A stretch of DNA of 64,000 nucleotides. Source: Flagellimonas sp. S3867 (GTDB taxonomy: Bacteria; Bacteroidota; Bacteroidia; Flavobacteriales; Flavobacteriaceae). Numbering within the stretch: position 1 is the first letter of the stretch; every line of letters begins with the position of its first letter. Where the stretch lies: the NCBI RefSeq assembly GCF_014698935.1, contig NZ_JACVMN010000001.1, forward strand, positions 124,001 through 188,000, in the 5' to 3' direction. Below are positions 41,958 through 49,919 of this stretch, in pieces. Both the position numbers and the translations under genes were made by a program. The notes below the pieces were generated by a model. It saw only the letters and a program-made list of their open reading frames with translations. It searched no databases and was not told the DNA's origin.

Positions 41958-42421
41958 GCAAAAACACCAAAACATACATATTACTAGGTGCTGTGTTGCT
42001 CATTTGGGGCATCATAGGTTTTAAGGTGTTCAGCGCTATGTCACCAGAACCTGAAGCTCCTGTTTTGGCCGATAATTTCAACTTTAAACCCAAAGAACAG
42101 GTCAAAAAAGACACTTTTAGCATTTTGGCAGATTATAGAGATCCTTTTTTAGGGACAATGCCACCTTCCAAAAAGAAACCCAAGGCCAAAGGAGTTGCAA
42201 AACCAAAGGTGCAGTTACCGAACATTAGTTATACGGGCCTCATCACGGACCAAAACACCAAAAACCATATCTTTTTTGTGACCATTTCAGGCAACCAATA
42301 CCTGATGCGCAAGGGCAATGTGCAAGCTGAAGTTACCTTAGTGAGCGGTTCGTCCAAAAACATTCGGGTGCGCTATAAGGGCATTGTAAAGACCATACCC
42401 CTTCAAAATGCTACGCAGTAA
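41954..42421 (+). CDS. GspC/PilP-like inner-membrane protein
   Basis: 155 residues from TTG 41954 inside the TTGA overlap with the previous stop. One N-terminal membrane helix (YILLGAVLLIWGIIGFKVF), then a Pro/Lys-rich linker (MPPSKKKPKAKGVAKPKVQL) and a small β-barrel: ISYTGLITDQNTKNHIFFV, GNQYLMRKGNVQAEVTLVSG, KNIRVRYKGIVKTIPL. GspC HR domains and PilP have this size and topology and join the inner-membrane platform to the secretin. The DYRDPFLG sequence before the linker is the 'RDPF' motif often found in PilP-like proteins. Confidence 0.75.
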   Translation: MSKNTKTYILLGAVLLIWGIIGFKVFSAMSPEPEAPVLADNFNFKPKEQVKKDTFSILADYRDPFLGTMPPSKKKPKAKGVAKPKVQLPNISYTGLITDQNTKNHIFFVTISGNQYLMRKGNVQAEVTLVSGSSKNIRVRYKGIVKTIPLQNATQ

Positions 42422-43670
42422 AAAACTACGGGCAGGCTCGCTGCAATTTGTACTGTTCATTGGAGCAGTAATTGCTGTGTTGCTAATGACGTTTGTGTTA
42501 TTGCATCAAACCCATTCCTTATTTGATAAAAAGACTTCCAAGACCATTGACTTGGTCAAAAGCACAGATTTGGCACTTCGGCAGGCAATGAAACAAAAAA
42601 TAAGATTGAACGATTCGGTGTCCATCGATCTAAAACAGGAAGATGGGATCAGGGTCACCGTTATAAAATCCCATTGGGGTATTTTTGAAAAATATGTGGT
42701 GGTTTCCCAATTCCAAAAGAATAGATTTTCCAAAACAGCGCTGGTGGGTGGGGGAATGGATCAAGATTTTTCAGCACTTTATCTAAAAGATAACGACCGT
42801 CCCATGGTCATTGCCGGAAAGGCCAAGATTACGGGAAATGCCTATTTGCCCAAACAGGGTATTCGTCCCGGAAGCATTCGGGGGCAGTTTTATCAATTCA
42901 ACAGACCTGTATACGGAAATGTAAAACAGAGTACCAAAACCTTGCCTCCTATTGATACTGAGCTACGAACCTATATTAAACAAGTACAATCCAAGGTATT
43001 AGGCGCATCTGGTGAAAATACTATTCGATTTTCCAGCAGGTTGCAATTGACGAATTCCTTCAAATCACCAACCCAGTATATTCATGGGGATGTTTTACGA
43101 CTGTCCGACTGTAATTTGGTTGGAAATGTGGTGATCATGGCAAACCAAAAAATTATGGTGAGTAATGATTCCAATCTTCAAGACGTGTTGCTTATTGCCC
43201 CTGAAATTGAGATAGAAGACAGATTTAGTGGAAGATTGCAGGCAATTGCTTCCAACCGAATTGAAGTGGGTAATCGCGTTAATTTGGAATATCCGTCAGC
43301 ATTGGTGGTCGATAGGGGAAGTAGGCCGAATCATAAAGAACGCAGAAAACCCAATATTGAAATAAAATCTGAAACAGTAATAAAAGGCATTATCGCCTAT
43401 TTTGAACGGAGCGAAGAGAACCAGTTTTTTCCGCAAGTAGTTATCTCTGAAAAGGCTGCTGTTTATGGTGAGGTATTTTGTGAAAAGAACCTGGAGCTGA
43501 AAGGGGACATTTTTGGAAACGTGACCACCAATGCCTTTATGGCCATGGAAAATGGCAGTGTGTACCAGAACCACCTGTTTGGAGGAACCATAAATACCGA
43601 ATTTTTGCCCCAACAATATGTGGGCCTATTGTTGAACAAGGAAAAAGCAGTGGCAAAATGGCTTTATTGA
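42408..43670 (+). CDS. GspK-position protein with prepilin-like N-terminus and repeat-rich β-domain
   Basis: 420 residues. The N-terminus is pilin-like: basic leader KKLRAG then SLQFVLFIGAVIAVLLM, without a Glu at +5, as is normal only for GspK among pseudopilins. The remainder is not the known GspK helical domain. It contains a long β-rich region with short repeats such as MVIAGKAKITGNAYLP, VLRLSDCNLVGNVVIMAN, VLLIAPEIEIEDRFSGRLQA and AVYGEVFCEKNLELKGDIFGN, which read like a bactofilin-type or other right-handed β-helix. It sits between the GspC-like gene (14-base overlap) and the pseudopilins, where a tip protein is expected. Confidence 0.7.
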   Translation: MLRSKKLRAGSLQFVLFIGAVIAVLLMTFVLLHQTHSLFDKKTSKTIDLVKSTDLALRQAMKQKIRLNDSVSIDLKQEDGIRVTVIKSHWGIFEKYVVVSQFQKNRFSKTALVGGGMDQDFSALYLKDNDRPMVIAGKAKITGNAYLPKQGIRPGSIRGQFYQFNRPVYGNVKQSTKTLPPIDTELRTYIKQVQSKVLGASGENTIRFSSRLQLTNSFKSPTQYIHGDVLRLSDCNLVGNVVIMANQKIMVSNDSNLQDVLLIAPEIEIEDRFSGRLQAIASNRIEVGNRVNLEYPSALVVDRGSRPNHKERRKPNIEIKSETVIKGIIAYFERSEENQFFPQVVISEKAAVYGEVFCEKNLELKGDIFGNVTTNAFMAMENGSVYQNHLFGGTINTEFLPQQYVGLLLNKEKAVAKWLY

Positions 43671-43999
43671 AAAAAAAGATAAAAGCATCGACCTTAATGG
43701 AGACTATGGTGGCCACGGTGCTCATTGTGGTCATTTTTATGCTGTCCAGCCTTATTTTAAACAACCTTTTCACTGCTCAAGTTCGAGGAAATCTTCAACC
43801 GGTAAAAACTCATCTTGATGAAGTGGAATATTTATATTCCACAGGAAAATTGATAATTCCCTATTACGAGGAATGGGAGGATTGGAGTATCAGTATTGAG
43901 AAGGAAAATGATGGAACAACTCTAATAGAGGCCAAAGAACAAATTGGAGAAGAAGCACGAACCTTAAAACGAATCGTAAATCATGCCAATGGGTCCTAA
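43658..43999 (+). CDS. Minor pseudopilin (GspI-like)
   Basis: 113 residues. Basic leader MALLKKKIKA ends in Ala; mature STLMETMVATVLIVVIFMLS has Glu at +5. The short globular part (LDEVEYLYSTGKLIIPYYEE, WEDWSISIEKENDGTTLIEA) is the size of GspI. Overlaps the preceding gene by 13 bases and the next pseudopilin by 17. GspI nucleates the tip complex with GspJ and GspK, and these genes adjoin here. Confidence 0.8.
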   Translation: MALLKKKIKASTLMETMVATVLIVVIFMLSSLILNNLFTAQVRGNLQPVKTHLDEVEYLYSTGKLIIPYYEEWEDWSISIEKENDGTTLIEAKEQIGEEARTLKRIVNHANGS

Positions 44000-44453
44000 A
44001 AAAGTACAGGCATTTACCTTGAGTGAGATGTTGGTGGTTTTGTTACTGACCATCATCGTGGTGGGTCTTGCTTTTTCTATTTTGGGACTGGTACAAAAAC
44101 AGATGTTCGGCATACAGGAAAATTATGAACACAAAACGGCGGGGAACTTGCTTCGGCAGGCGCTATGGGTGGATTTTAATTCCCATTCGCAAATTATGCT
44201 CTCTGAGAAAACGGGTTCCATACAGTTGAGCAATGAGATGGGTGGGATGTACTATAGCTTTTATGAAGATTATATCGTTCGGGATTTGGATACAATTTAT
44301 ACGGATTTTAAGCTTGGAAAGCTGTATTTTGAAGGTGATGAGGTGTTCGAAGGAAGTATTGATGCACTTGAATTGTCCACTGATGGGGAAAAAGAAAACA
44401 ACAAGCGGATTTTTGTCTATAAAAAGAACGCAGCGGCTGATTTTATGAACTGA
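43983..44453 (+). CDS. Minor pseudopilin (GspJ/GspH-like)
   Basis: 156 residues. Leader MPMGPKKVQA ends in Ala; mature FTLSEMLVVLLLTIIVVGLA has Glu at +5 and the standard pilin helix. The globular part is β-rich with MGGMYYSFYEDYIVRDLDTI and a charged end (DGEKENNKRIFVYKKN). It overlaps GspF by one base and the GspI-like gene by 17. GspJ is favoured by order and size, but GspH cannot be excluded. Confidence 0.8.
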   Translation: MPMGPKKVQAFTLSEMLVVLLLTIIVVGLAFSILGLVQKQMFGIQENYEHKTAGNLLRQALWVDFNSHSQIMLSEKTGSIQLSNEMGGMYYSFYEDYIVRDLDTIYTDFKLGKLYFEGDEVFEGSIDALELSTDGEKENNKRIFVYKKNAAADFMN

Positions 44454-45595
44454 TGGGATTTAATCTGGAAAACATATCAACAACAAAAGCCCAAAGTAGG
44501 AGTGGGGCCGAAGTAAAAGAAAAGGTTCCATTGTTGGAAAGGGAACTGACCTTTTTTGGTAAATCCTTTTCCAATAAAAAAAAGGAAGATTTTTATACAG
44601 AACTTTCGGTGTTGCTTAAAGCTGGAATCACTCTAAAAGAAGCACTCCAACTTATTGAAGAAGGCCAAAAGAAGGAACAGCAAAAGAAATTGTTCAAAAG
44701 TCTTGGTGAAAGCTTGCTTTCCGGGTCTAGTTTTTCCGAAGCTATAAAAGAAAAAAAGGAGTTTACCGAATATGAATATTATTCCATTAAAATAGGGGAG
44801 GAATCGGGAACTTTGGCGACCATTGCAACCGAATTGGGGTCGTTTTTTGCCAAAAAGAATGAACAACGTAGAAACCTGGTCAATGCACTTACCTATCCGG
44901 TAATCATATTGGTAACGGCCATATTGGTGGTCGTTTTTATGCTGCGATTGGTGGTTCCCATGTTCCAAGATATTTTTAAACAGAACAATGTGGAATTACC
45001 TTGGATAACCCGTTTTATCGTATCTGTTTCCGATTTTATTGAAGACTATGGGTTGTGGATGCTATTACTCATCATAGCAATGCTGATCCTGCGAAAAGTG
45101 CTTTTTGGCCATGATGGATTCAAAAAACGAATGGATTATTTGCTTTTACGAATACCCTATTTGGGAAACTTCATAAAATCTGTGTATTTGGCTCAATTCA
45201 CCAGGGCCATTAGTTTGCTTACGGCATCAAAAGTACCTGTGCTAAATAGTATTGAACTAGCTGGTAAAATGATAGAGTTTTATCCCCTAACCGATGCTCT
45301 AAAATCCGTGACTGACAAAATAATGCAAGGGGAAAGTTTGAGTAATAGCCTTAGGGGGAATAAAGTTTTCAGTAACAAAATGATTTCAATGGTCAAAGTT
45401 GCTGAAGAAACCAATCAAACCGAATTTATGTTTGAACGTCTCAACCAACAATATAGCATAGAAGTACAACAAAAATCCAAATTGCTGAGCACTTTGTTAG
45501 AACCAATGATCATTCTGGTGGTGGGAATATGTGTCGGGGTAATATTGGTGGCCATGTACCTGCCCATGTTCAAATTAGGCAGTGTATTAGGTTGA
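44453..45595 (+). CDS. gspF: Type II secretion inner-membrane platform protein
   Basis: 380 residues with the paired GspF/PilC domains. The first is about 60–185 (FYTELSVLLKAGITLKEALQ, EYYSIKIGEESGTLATIA) and the second about 260–375 (AQFTRAISLLTASKVPVLNS, ISMVKVAEETNQTEFMFE). Three membrane segments: VILVTAILVVVFMLRLVVPM, GLWMLLLIIAMLILRKVLF, and LEPMIILVVGICVGVILVAM at the end. GspF contacts the ATPase GspE. Last gene of the plus-strand arm; its partners GspE and GspD are 30 kb away on the other strand. Confidence 0.9.
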   Translation: MGFNLENISTTKAQSRSGAEVKEKVPLLERELTFFGKSFSNKKKEDFYTELSVLLKAGITLKEALQLIEEGQKKEQQKKLFKSLGESLLSGSSFSEAIKEKKEFTEYEYYSIKIGEESGTLATIATELGSFFAKKNEQRRNLVNALTYPVIILVTAILVVVFMLRLVVPMFQDIFKQNNVELPWITRFIVSVSDFIEDYGLWMLLLIIAMLILRKVLFGHDGFKKRMDYLLLRIPYLGNFIKSVYLAQFTRAISLLTASKVPVLNSIELAGKMIEFYPLTDALKSVTDKIMQGESLSNSLRGNKVFSNKMISMVKVAEETNQTEFMFERLNQQYSIEVQQKSKLLSTLLEPMIILVVGICVGVILVAMYLPMFKLGSVLG

Positions 45596-45697
45596 TTCGA
45601 TTTTGCAGTTATTCGGAGCTATTCTTTAATTGATTCATAAATCCATCATAGTTTTATCCAAAAGAAATAGTCCAATCCCGTTTAGAACAGGAGATTG

Positions 45698-45717
45698 CCA
45701 GAAAATCAATTTTCTGG
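45698..45717. promoter_or_regulatory. Perfect 9-bp inverted repeat just before the dehydrogenase start
   Basis: CCAGAAAAT (45698–45706) and ATTTTCTGG (45709–45717) are perfectly complementary with only CA between; the start codon is at 45721. It could be an operator, or an RNA hairpin that hides the ribosome site. The 2-base loop favours a protein-binding dyad. Confidence 0.5.
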
Positions 45718-45720
45718 ATT

Positions 45721-46851
45721 ATGTGGAATAAAAAATACTTTCCTACCCTTGTTATTTGCTGGAGTATAATTATCGCTGGTTGCACGCATTCAATTGAAGT
45801 GCAAACCTATAGTAGCGAAGTTCATGATTTTGTATTGGAAAAGATTACCGATAGCATTCGAGTTCCATTTGGGATGACATTTCTACCCGACGGTAATATG
45901 TTGGTCACAAATCGATTTTCTGGAGAACTCATTCGTGTGGACATCGATTCGGGGAAAAAGAAAGTGATCCAAGGCGTTCCAAAATCGTTTTCCCGTGGAG
46001 ATGGTGGAGCATTGGATATTCTCCCGCATCCAAATTATGAGGAGAACGGCTGGCTCTATTTTTCACATTCCTTTGGAGATTCGATTAACAGTTCCATGGC
46101 CATTGACAGGGCCAAACTACAAGGCGATACCTTGGTAAACGTCCAACGCATTTTTAGTGCTTTTCCATTTTACCCATCGCCGAGTCATTATGGTTCCAGA
46201 ATGGCTTTGAAAGATGGATATCTGTTTTTTACCATGGGTGACCGTTATGATCTAATGGATTCAGCACAAACCTTAAACAATCATCTGGGTAAAGTGATGC
46301 GAATCTTTGATGATGGTCGAATACCCAAAGACAACCCTTTTGTGGACGTGGAGCAAGCCAAACCTGAAATTTGGAGTTATGGCCATCGCAACCCTCAGGG
46401 ACTGACCCTACATCCAGAAACCAGCGAATTATGGTTGCATGAACATGGACCAAAGGGTGGAGATGAACTCAATTTAATACAACCGGGTTTAAATTACGGA
46501 TGGCCGGTAATATGCCATGGCATTGATTATGATGATACCCCAATCAAGGATGGAATCACACACAAAGAAGGGATGGAACAACCCATACATTACTATACCC
46601 CATCCATTGCCCCAAGCGGTATGACGTTTTACGATGGAAACAAATTCAAAGAATGGCAGGGGAATCTTTTTATCGGAGCCATGGCCTTGACACATTTGAA
46701 CAGATTGGTTTTTGAAAAAGGAAAAGTGATTCACGAAGAACGATTGTTGCTAGATTTTGGAAAACGAGTACGGGTGGTAAGGCAAGGTCCGGATGGTTTC
46801 ATATATATAGGCGTAGATGGCGGTGCCATCTATAGGTTGAAACCAGTTTAA
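45721..46851 (+). CDS. PQQ-dependent sugar dehydrogenase (soluble glucose dehydrogenase-like), lipoprotein
   Basis: 376 residues with a lipobox (LVICWSIIIAGCTH). The six-bladed β-propeller of the sGDH/YliI family is clear: FGMTFLPDGNMLVTNRFSGE, GALDILPHPNYEENGWLYFS, YLFFTMGDRYD, VMRIFDDGRIPKDNPF, WSYGHRNPQGLTLHPET (catalytic His region), LWLHEHGPKGGDELN and NYGWPV. These enzymes oxidise sugars in the periplasm with bound PQQ. No PQQ biosynthesis genes are here. It lies just upstream of the xylose genes, separated by 245 bases that hold an operator-like dyad, so aldose oxidation may connect to that pathway. Confidence 0.85.
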   Translation: MWNKKYFPTLVICWSIIIAGCTHSIEVQTYSSEVHDFVLEKITDSIRVPFGMTFLPDGNMLVTNRFSGELIRVDIDSGKKKVIQGVPKSFSRGDGGALDILPHPNYEENGWLYFSHSFGDSINSSMAIDRAKLQGDTLVNVQRIFSAFPFYPSPSHYGSRMALKDGYLFFTMGDRYDLMDSAQTLNNHLGKVMRIFDDGRIPKDNPFVDVEQAKPEIWSYGHRNPQGLTLHPETSELWLHEHGPKGGDELNLIQPGLNYGWPVICHGIDYDDTPIKDGITHKEGMEQPIHYYTPSIAPSGMTFYDGNKFKEWQGNLFIGAMALTHLNRLVFEKGKVIHEERLLLDFGKRVRVVRQGPDGFIYIGVDGGAIYRLKPV

Positions 46852-46891
46852 ATACCTCAATGCTCATTTCACCCACCGCCAATAGTATTGC

Positions 46892-46933
46892 TTACGAAAA
46901 AATCACGAAAACCTTTTCGAAAAAGTTTCGTAA
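46892..46933. promoter_or_regulatory. Nested palindrome, probable LacI-type operator of the xylose operon
   Basis: TTACGAAA (46892–46899) and TTTCGTAA (46926–46933) are perfect inverted repeats. CGAAAA-CC-TTTTCG (46906–46919) lies exactly at their centre (46912.5). The CGAAA/TTTCG half-sites match those of LacI-family operators and recur before the regulator gene (51535–51544). It sits 164 bases before xylB. Confidence 0.7.
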
Positions 46934-47063
46934 ATCCTATATTAAATATAATTACCTGACAGTCAACTATATAAATAAACTTAACGATTTAGTCATCAAT
47001 CGATTTCTTATATAGCTTATCCATTAATTCTGGCTCCGAACTGCTTTTGGGCTCAACATTTTT

Positions 47064-47071
47064 TACATTTG
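47064..47071 (+). promoter_or_regulatory. Possible -7 element of the xylB promoter
   Basis: TACATTTG matches the Bacteroidota -7 consensus TAnnTTTG, 25 bases before the start codon. The only TTTG upstream (47046–47049) is at a spacing of 14, shorter than usual, so the assignment is weak. Confidence 0.3.
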
Positions 47072-47096
47072 ATTGATTCCATCAATGTAGAAATCA

Positions 47097-48578
47097 ATGT
47101 ATTATTTGGGTATTGACCTTGGAAGTTCATCCGTTAAAGTGGCTCTTATCGAAAGTAAGAGCGGCAAGTCCGTGGGTGTTGTCCAAGTCCCTGGCAAAGA
47201 AATGTCAATCCACGCTCCCAAAAAAGGATGGGCCGAGCAAGAACCCGAAGATTGGTGGAACTACGTTTGCGAAGGAATAAAAAAAGTGAAGAGTGCGCAT
47301 AAAATTCAAGCAAAGGAAGTTATTGGGCTTGGAATCGCATATCAAATGCATGGACTTGTCCTATTGGATGAAAAGGGGCAATCACTTCGTAAATCCATTA
47401 TTTGGTGCGATAGTCGTGCCGTTAAAATTGGCAATGATGCATATATTGGCATAGGCAAAGATCACTGCGATAAACATTTGCTGAATTCCCCAGCCAATTT
47501 TACGGCGTCCAAATTGAGATGGGTCAAAGACAATGAACCTGAAACGTTCAAAAAAGTCTACAAATTCATGTTGCCCGGTGATTATATTGCCTATAAGTTC
47601 TCCGGAATAATGAATACGACCATTTCAGGTTTGTCCGAAGGCATTTTTTGGGATTTTGAACAAGAGGAAGTTTCCAAAGATATTATGGACTATCATGAAT
47701 TTTCCTCCAATTTGATTCCAGAAACGGTAGACACTTTTGGGGTGCAAAGCAAAGTTTCAGAAAAGGGTGCAACAGAAAGTAGACTTCTTAAAGACACTCC
47801 AATACTGTATCGCGCCGGAGATCAACCCAACAATGCCCTTGCCTTAAATGTATTCAATCCTGGAGAAGTTGCTGCAACTGGCGGAACATCGGGTGTTGTT
47901 TATGCCATTACCGATAATCTTTCGGTAAAGGAGAGCTCTCGTGTGAACAATTTTGCACATGTCAATTATATAAGGGGAAAAGCAAGGAATATTGGTAAAT
48001 TATTGTGCATTAACGGAGCTGGAATCCAATATAGATGGCTGCTCAACAATTTGGCCGTTTCTTCCTATGAAAAAATGAACAAGTTGGCCCATGAAATTAA
48101 AATTGGTTCAGACGGCCTGTGTGTCATTCCCTTTGGGAATGGTGCCGAACGAATGCTTTTAAACCAGGATATTGGAACAAGAATCTTGAATCTTGACCTC
48201 AATAGACATACAAAAGCACATATTTGTAGGGCTACGCTCGAAGGTATTGCTTTTGCATTTGTGTATGGTATGGAAATTATGAAATCAGACGGTATTGATT
48301 CGACAGTTATCCGCGCAGGGAATGACAATCTTTTCCGTTCTAGGATTTTTGCTGAAACTATCTCAACCTTGACCCAACAAGAAATTGAAATTTACGATAC
48401 CACCGGAGCGATTGGAGCTGCCAGAGCTTGTGTAATTGCAGCCGAAGGATATGATACATTTTCAAATTTCACAAAGAACGATTATGTGATGACCTTCGCT
48501 CCGGATGGAAACAAAGCAGCATATAAAAAGGCATATGATAATTGGAAAAAAGAACTCAAACTAATAATGAACAAATAG
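47097..48578 (+). CDS. xylB: Xylulokinase
   Basis: A 493-residue FGGY-family sugar kinase that phosphorylates D-xylulose. Phosphate-binding start [20 protein letters not shown] near residue 2; [18 protein letters not shown] and [13 protein letters not shown] near 80–115; catalytic Asp in [17 protein letters not shown] near 240; adenosine motif [14 protein letters not shown] near 255. Length and the MHG/GDQ patterns fit XylB over glycerol kinase. Followed after 10 bases by xylA, and then a symporter and LacI regulator, a complete xylose cassette. Confidence 0.92.
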   Translation: MYYLGIDLGSSSVKVALIESKSGKSVGVVQVPGKEMSIHAPKKGWAEQEPEDWWNYVCEGIKKVKSAHKIQAKEVIGLGIAYQMHGLVLLDEKGQSLRKSIIWCDSRAVKIGNDAYIGIGKDHCDKHLLNSPANFTASKLRWVKDNEPETFKKVYKFMLPGDYIAYKFSGIMNTTISGLSEGIFWDFEQEEVSKDIMDYHEFSSNLIPETVDTFGVQSKVSEKGATESRLLKDTPILYRAGDQPNNALALNVFNPGEVAATGGTSGVVYAITDNLSVKESSRVNNFAHVNYIRGKARNIGKLLCINGAGIQYRWLLNNLAVSSYEKMNKLAHEIKIGSDGLCVIPFGNGAERMLLNQDIGTRILNLDLNRHTKAHICRATLEGIAFAFVYGMEIMKSDGIDSTVIRAGNDNLFRSRIFAETISTLTQQEIEIYDTTGAIGAARACVIAAEGYDTFSNFTKNDYVMTFAPDGNKAAYKKAYDNWKKELKLIMNK

Positions 48579-48588
48579 CATTTCTAAT

Positions 48589-49914
48589 ATGGCACTTTTA
48601 GGCGATACCGAATTTTTTAAGGGAATAGGGGAAATCAAATATGAAGGATGGGATTCTGATAATCCCTTGGCTTTCAAATATTACAATCCGGACCAAATTG
48701 TTGCAGGAAAGACCATGCGGGAACATTTTAAGTTTGCCATGGCCTATTGGCATACCCTCTGTGGCACCGGTGGTGACCCTTTTGGGCCAGGAACCAAGAA
48801 TTTTCCATGGGCTGTTTCATCAGACCCTATAAAAGCAGCAAAGGACAAAGCTGATGCGGCCTTTGAGTTTATCACCAAAATGGGCTTTGGCTATTATTGC
48901 TTTCATGATTATGATTTGGTTGCAGAAGGAGATACTTTGTCAGAATCAGAAGATAGAATCCACAAAATTGTGGAATACCTGCAACAAAAACAAAAGGCCT
49001 CGGGGGTAAAACTGTTGTGGGGTACCTCCAATTGTTTTTCACATCCAAGATACATGAACGGGGCGGCTTCCAATCCCGATTTTAATGTTGTGGCCAGAGC
49101 GGGCGCCCAAGTAAAGATTGCTTTGGATGCAACCATTGCGCTTGGAGGCGAAAACTATGTTTTCTGGGGTGGTCGAGAAGGCTATATGTCTTTGTTGAAT
49201 ACCGATATGAAACGCGAACAGGACCATATAGGCCGCTTTTTAAACATGGCAAAAGACTACGCAAGAAGTCAAGGTTTTAAAGGAACTTTCTTTGTGGAGC
49301 CTAAACCTATGGAGCCCACAAAACATCAATATGATTTTGATGCTGCCACATCTATAAACTCAATCCGTGAATACGGATTAGAAAACGATTTTAAATTGAA
49401 CATCGAGGTCAACCATGCAACTCTGGCGCAGCACACTTTTCAACATGAATTGCAAGTTGCAGCCAATGCTGGTATGCTGGGTAGTATAGATGCCAACAGG
49501 GGTGATTATCAAAATGGATGGGACACGGACCAATTTCCAAATAATGCAATGGAAGTTGCTGAGGCGATGTTGGTTTTCCTAAAATCTGGCGGACTTCAGG
49601 GCGGAGGAATAAACTTTGATGCCAAAACACGAAGAAACTCAACAGATTTGGAAGATATCTTTCTGGCGCATATTGGAGGGGCGGACACCTTTGCCCGCGG
49701 CTTGTTGATTGCGGATGCCGTAATACAACAGTCACCCTATGAATTCCTTTTGAACAAGAGGTACGCTTCTTTTGATTCTGGAAAAGGTGCTGATTTCTCC
49801 AAAGGAAAGTTGTCCTTAACCGATTTGTACAACTATGCCGGTGAGCATGGAGAGCCTGAGCAAATAAGCGGCAAGCAAGAATTGTTTGAGAATATTTTGA
49901 ATCAGTATACCTAA
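48589..49914 (+). CDS. xylA: Xylose isomerase
   Basis: A 441-residue class II xylose isomerase. Catalytic site [11 protein letters not shown] (His and Asp near 105), metal ligands in [18 protein letters not shown] (about 233–250) and [12 protein letters not shown], and [18 protein letters not shown] near 300. It interconverts D-xylose and D-xylulose. Starts 10 bases after xylB and ends 5 bases before the symporter. Class II is the longer type (about 440 residues) common in Bacteroidota. Confidence 0.95.
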   Translation: MALLGDTEFFKGIGEIKYEGWDSDNPLAFKYYNPDQIVAGKTMREHFKFAMAYWHTLCGTGGDPFGPGTKNFPWAVSSDPIKAAKDKADAAFEFITKMGFGYYCFHDYDLVAEGDTLSESEDRIHKIVEYLQQKQKASGVKLLWGTSNCFSHPRYMNGAASNPDFNVVARAGAQVKIALDATIALGGENYVFWGGREGYMSLLNTDMKREQDHIGRFLNMAKDYARSQGFKGTFFVEPKPMEPTKHQYDFDAATSINSIREYGLENDFKLNIEVNHATLAQHTFQHELQVAANAGMLGSIDANRGDYQNGWDTDQFPNNAMEVAEAMLVFLKSGGLQGGGINFDAKTRRNSTDLEDIFLAHIGGADTFARGLLIADAVIQQSPYEFLLNKRYASFDSGKGADFSKGKLSLTDLYNYAGEHGEPEQISGKQELFENILNQYT

Positions 49915-49919
49915 AATAT

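Noticed and set aside
45698..45717. Terminator for gspF
   Set aside because: The dyad has a 2-base loop, no T-run after it, and lies next to the start codon of the next gene.
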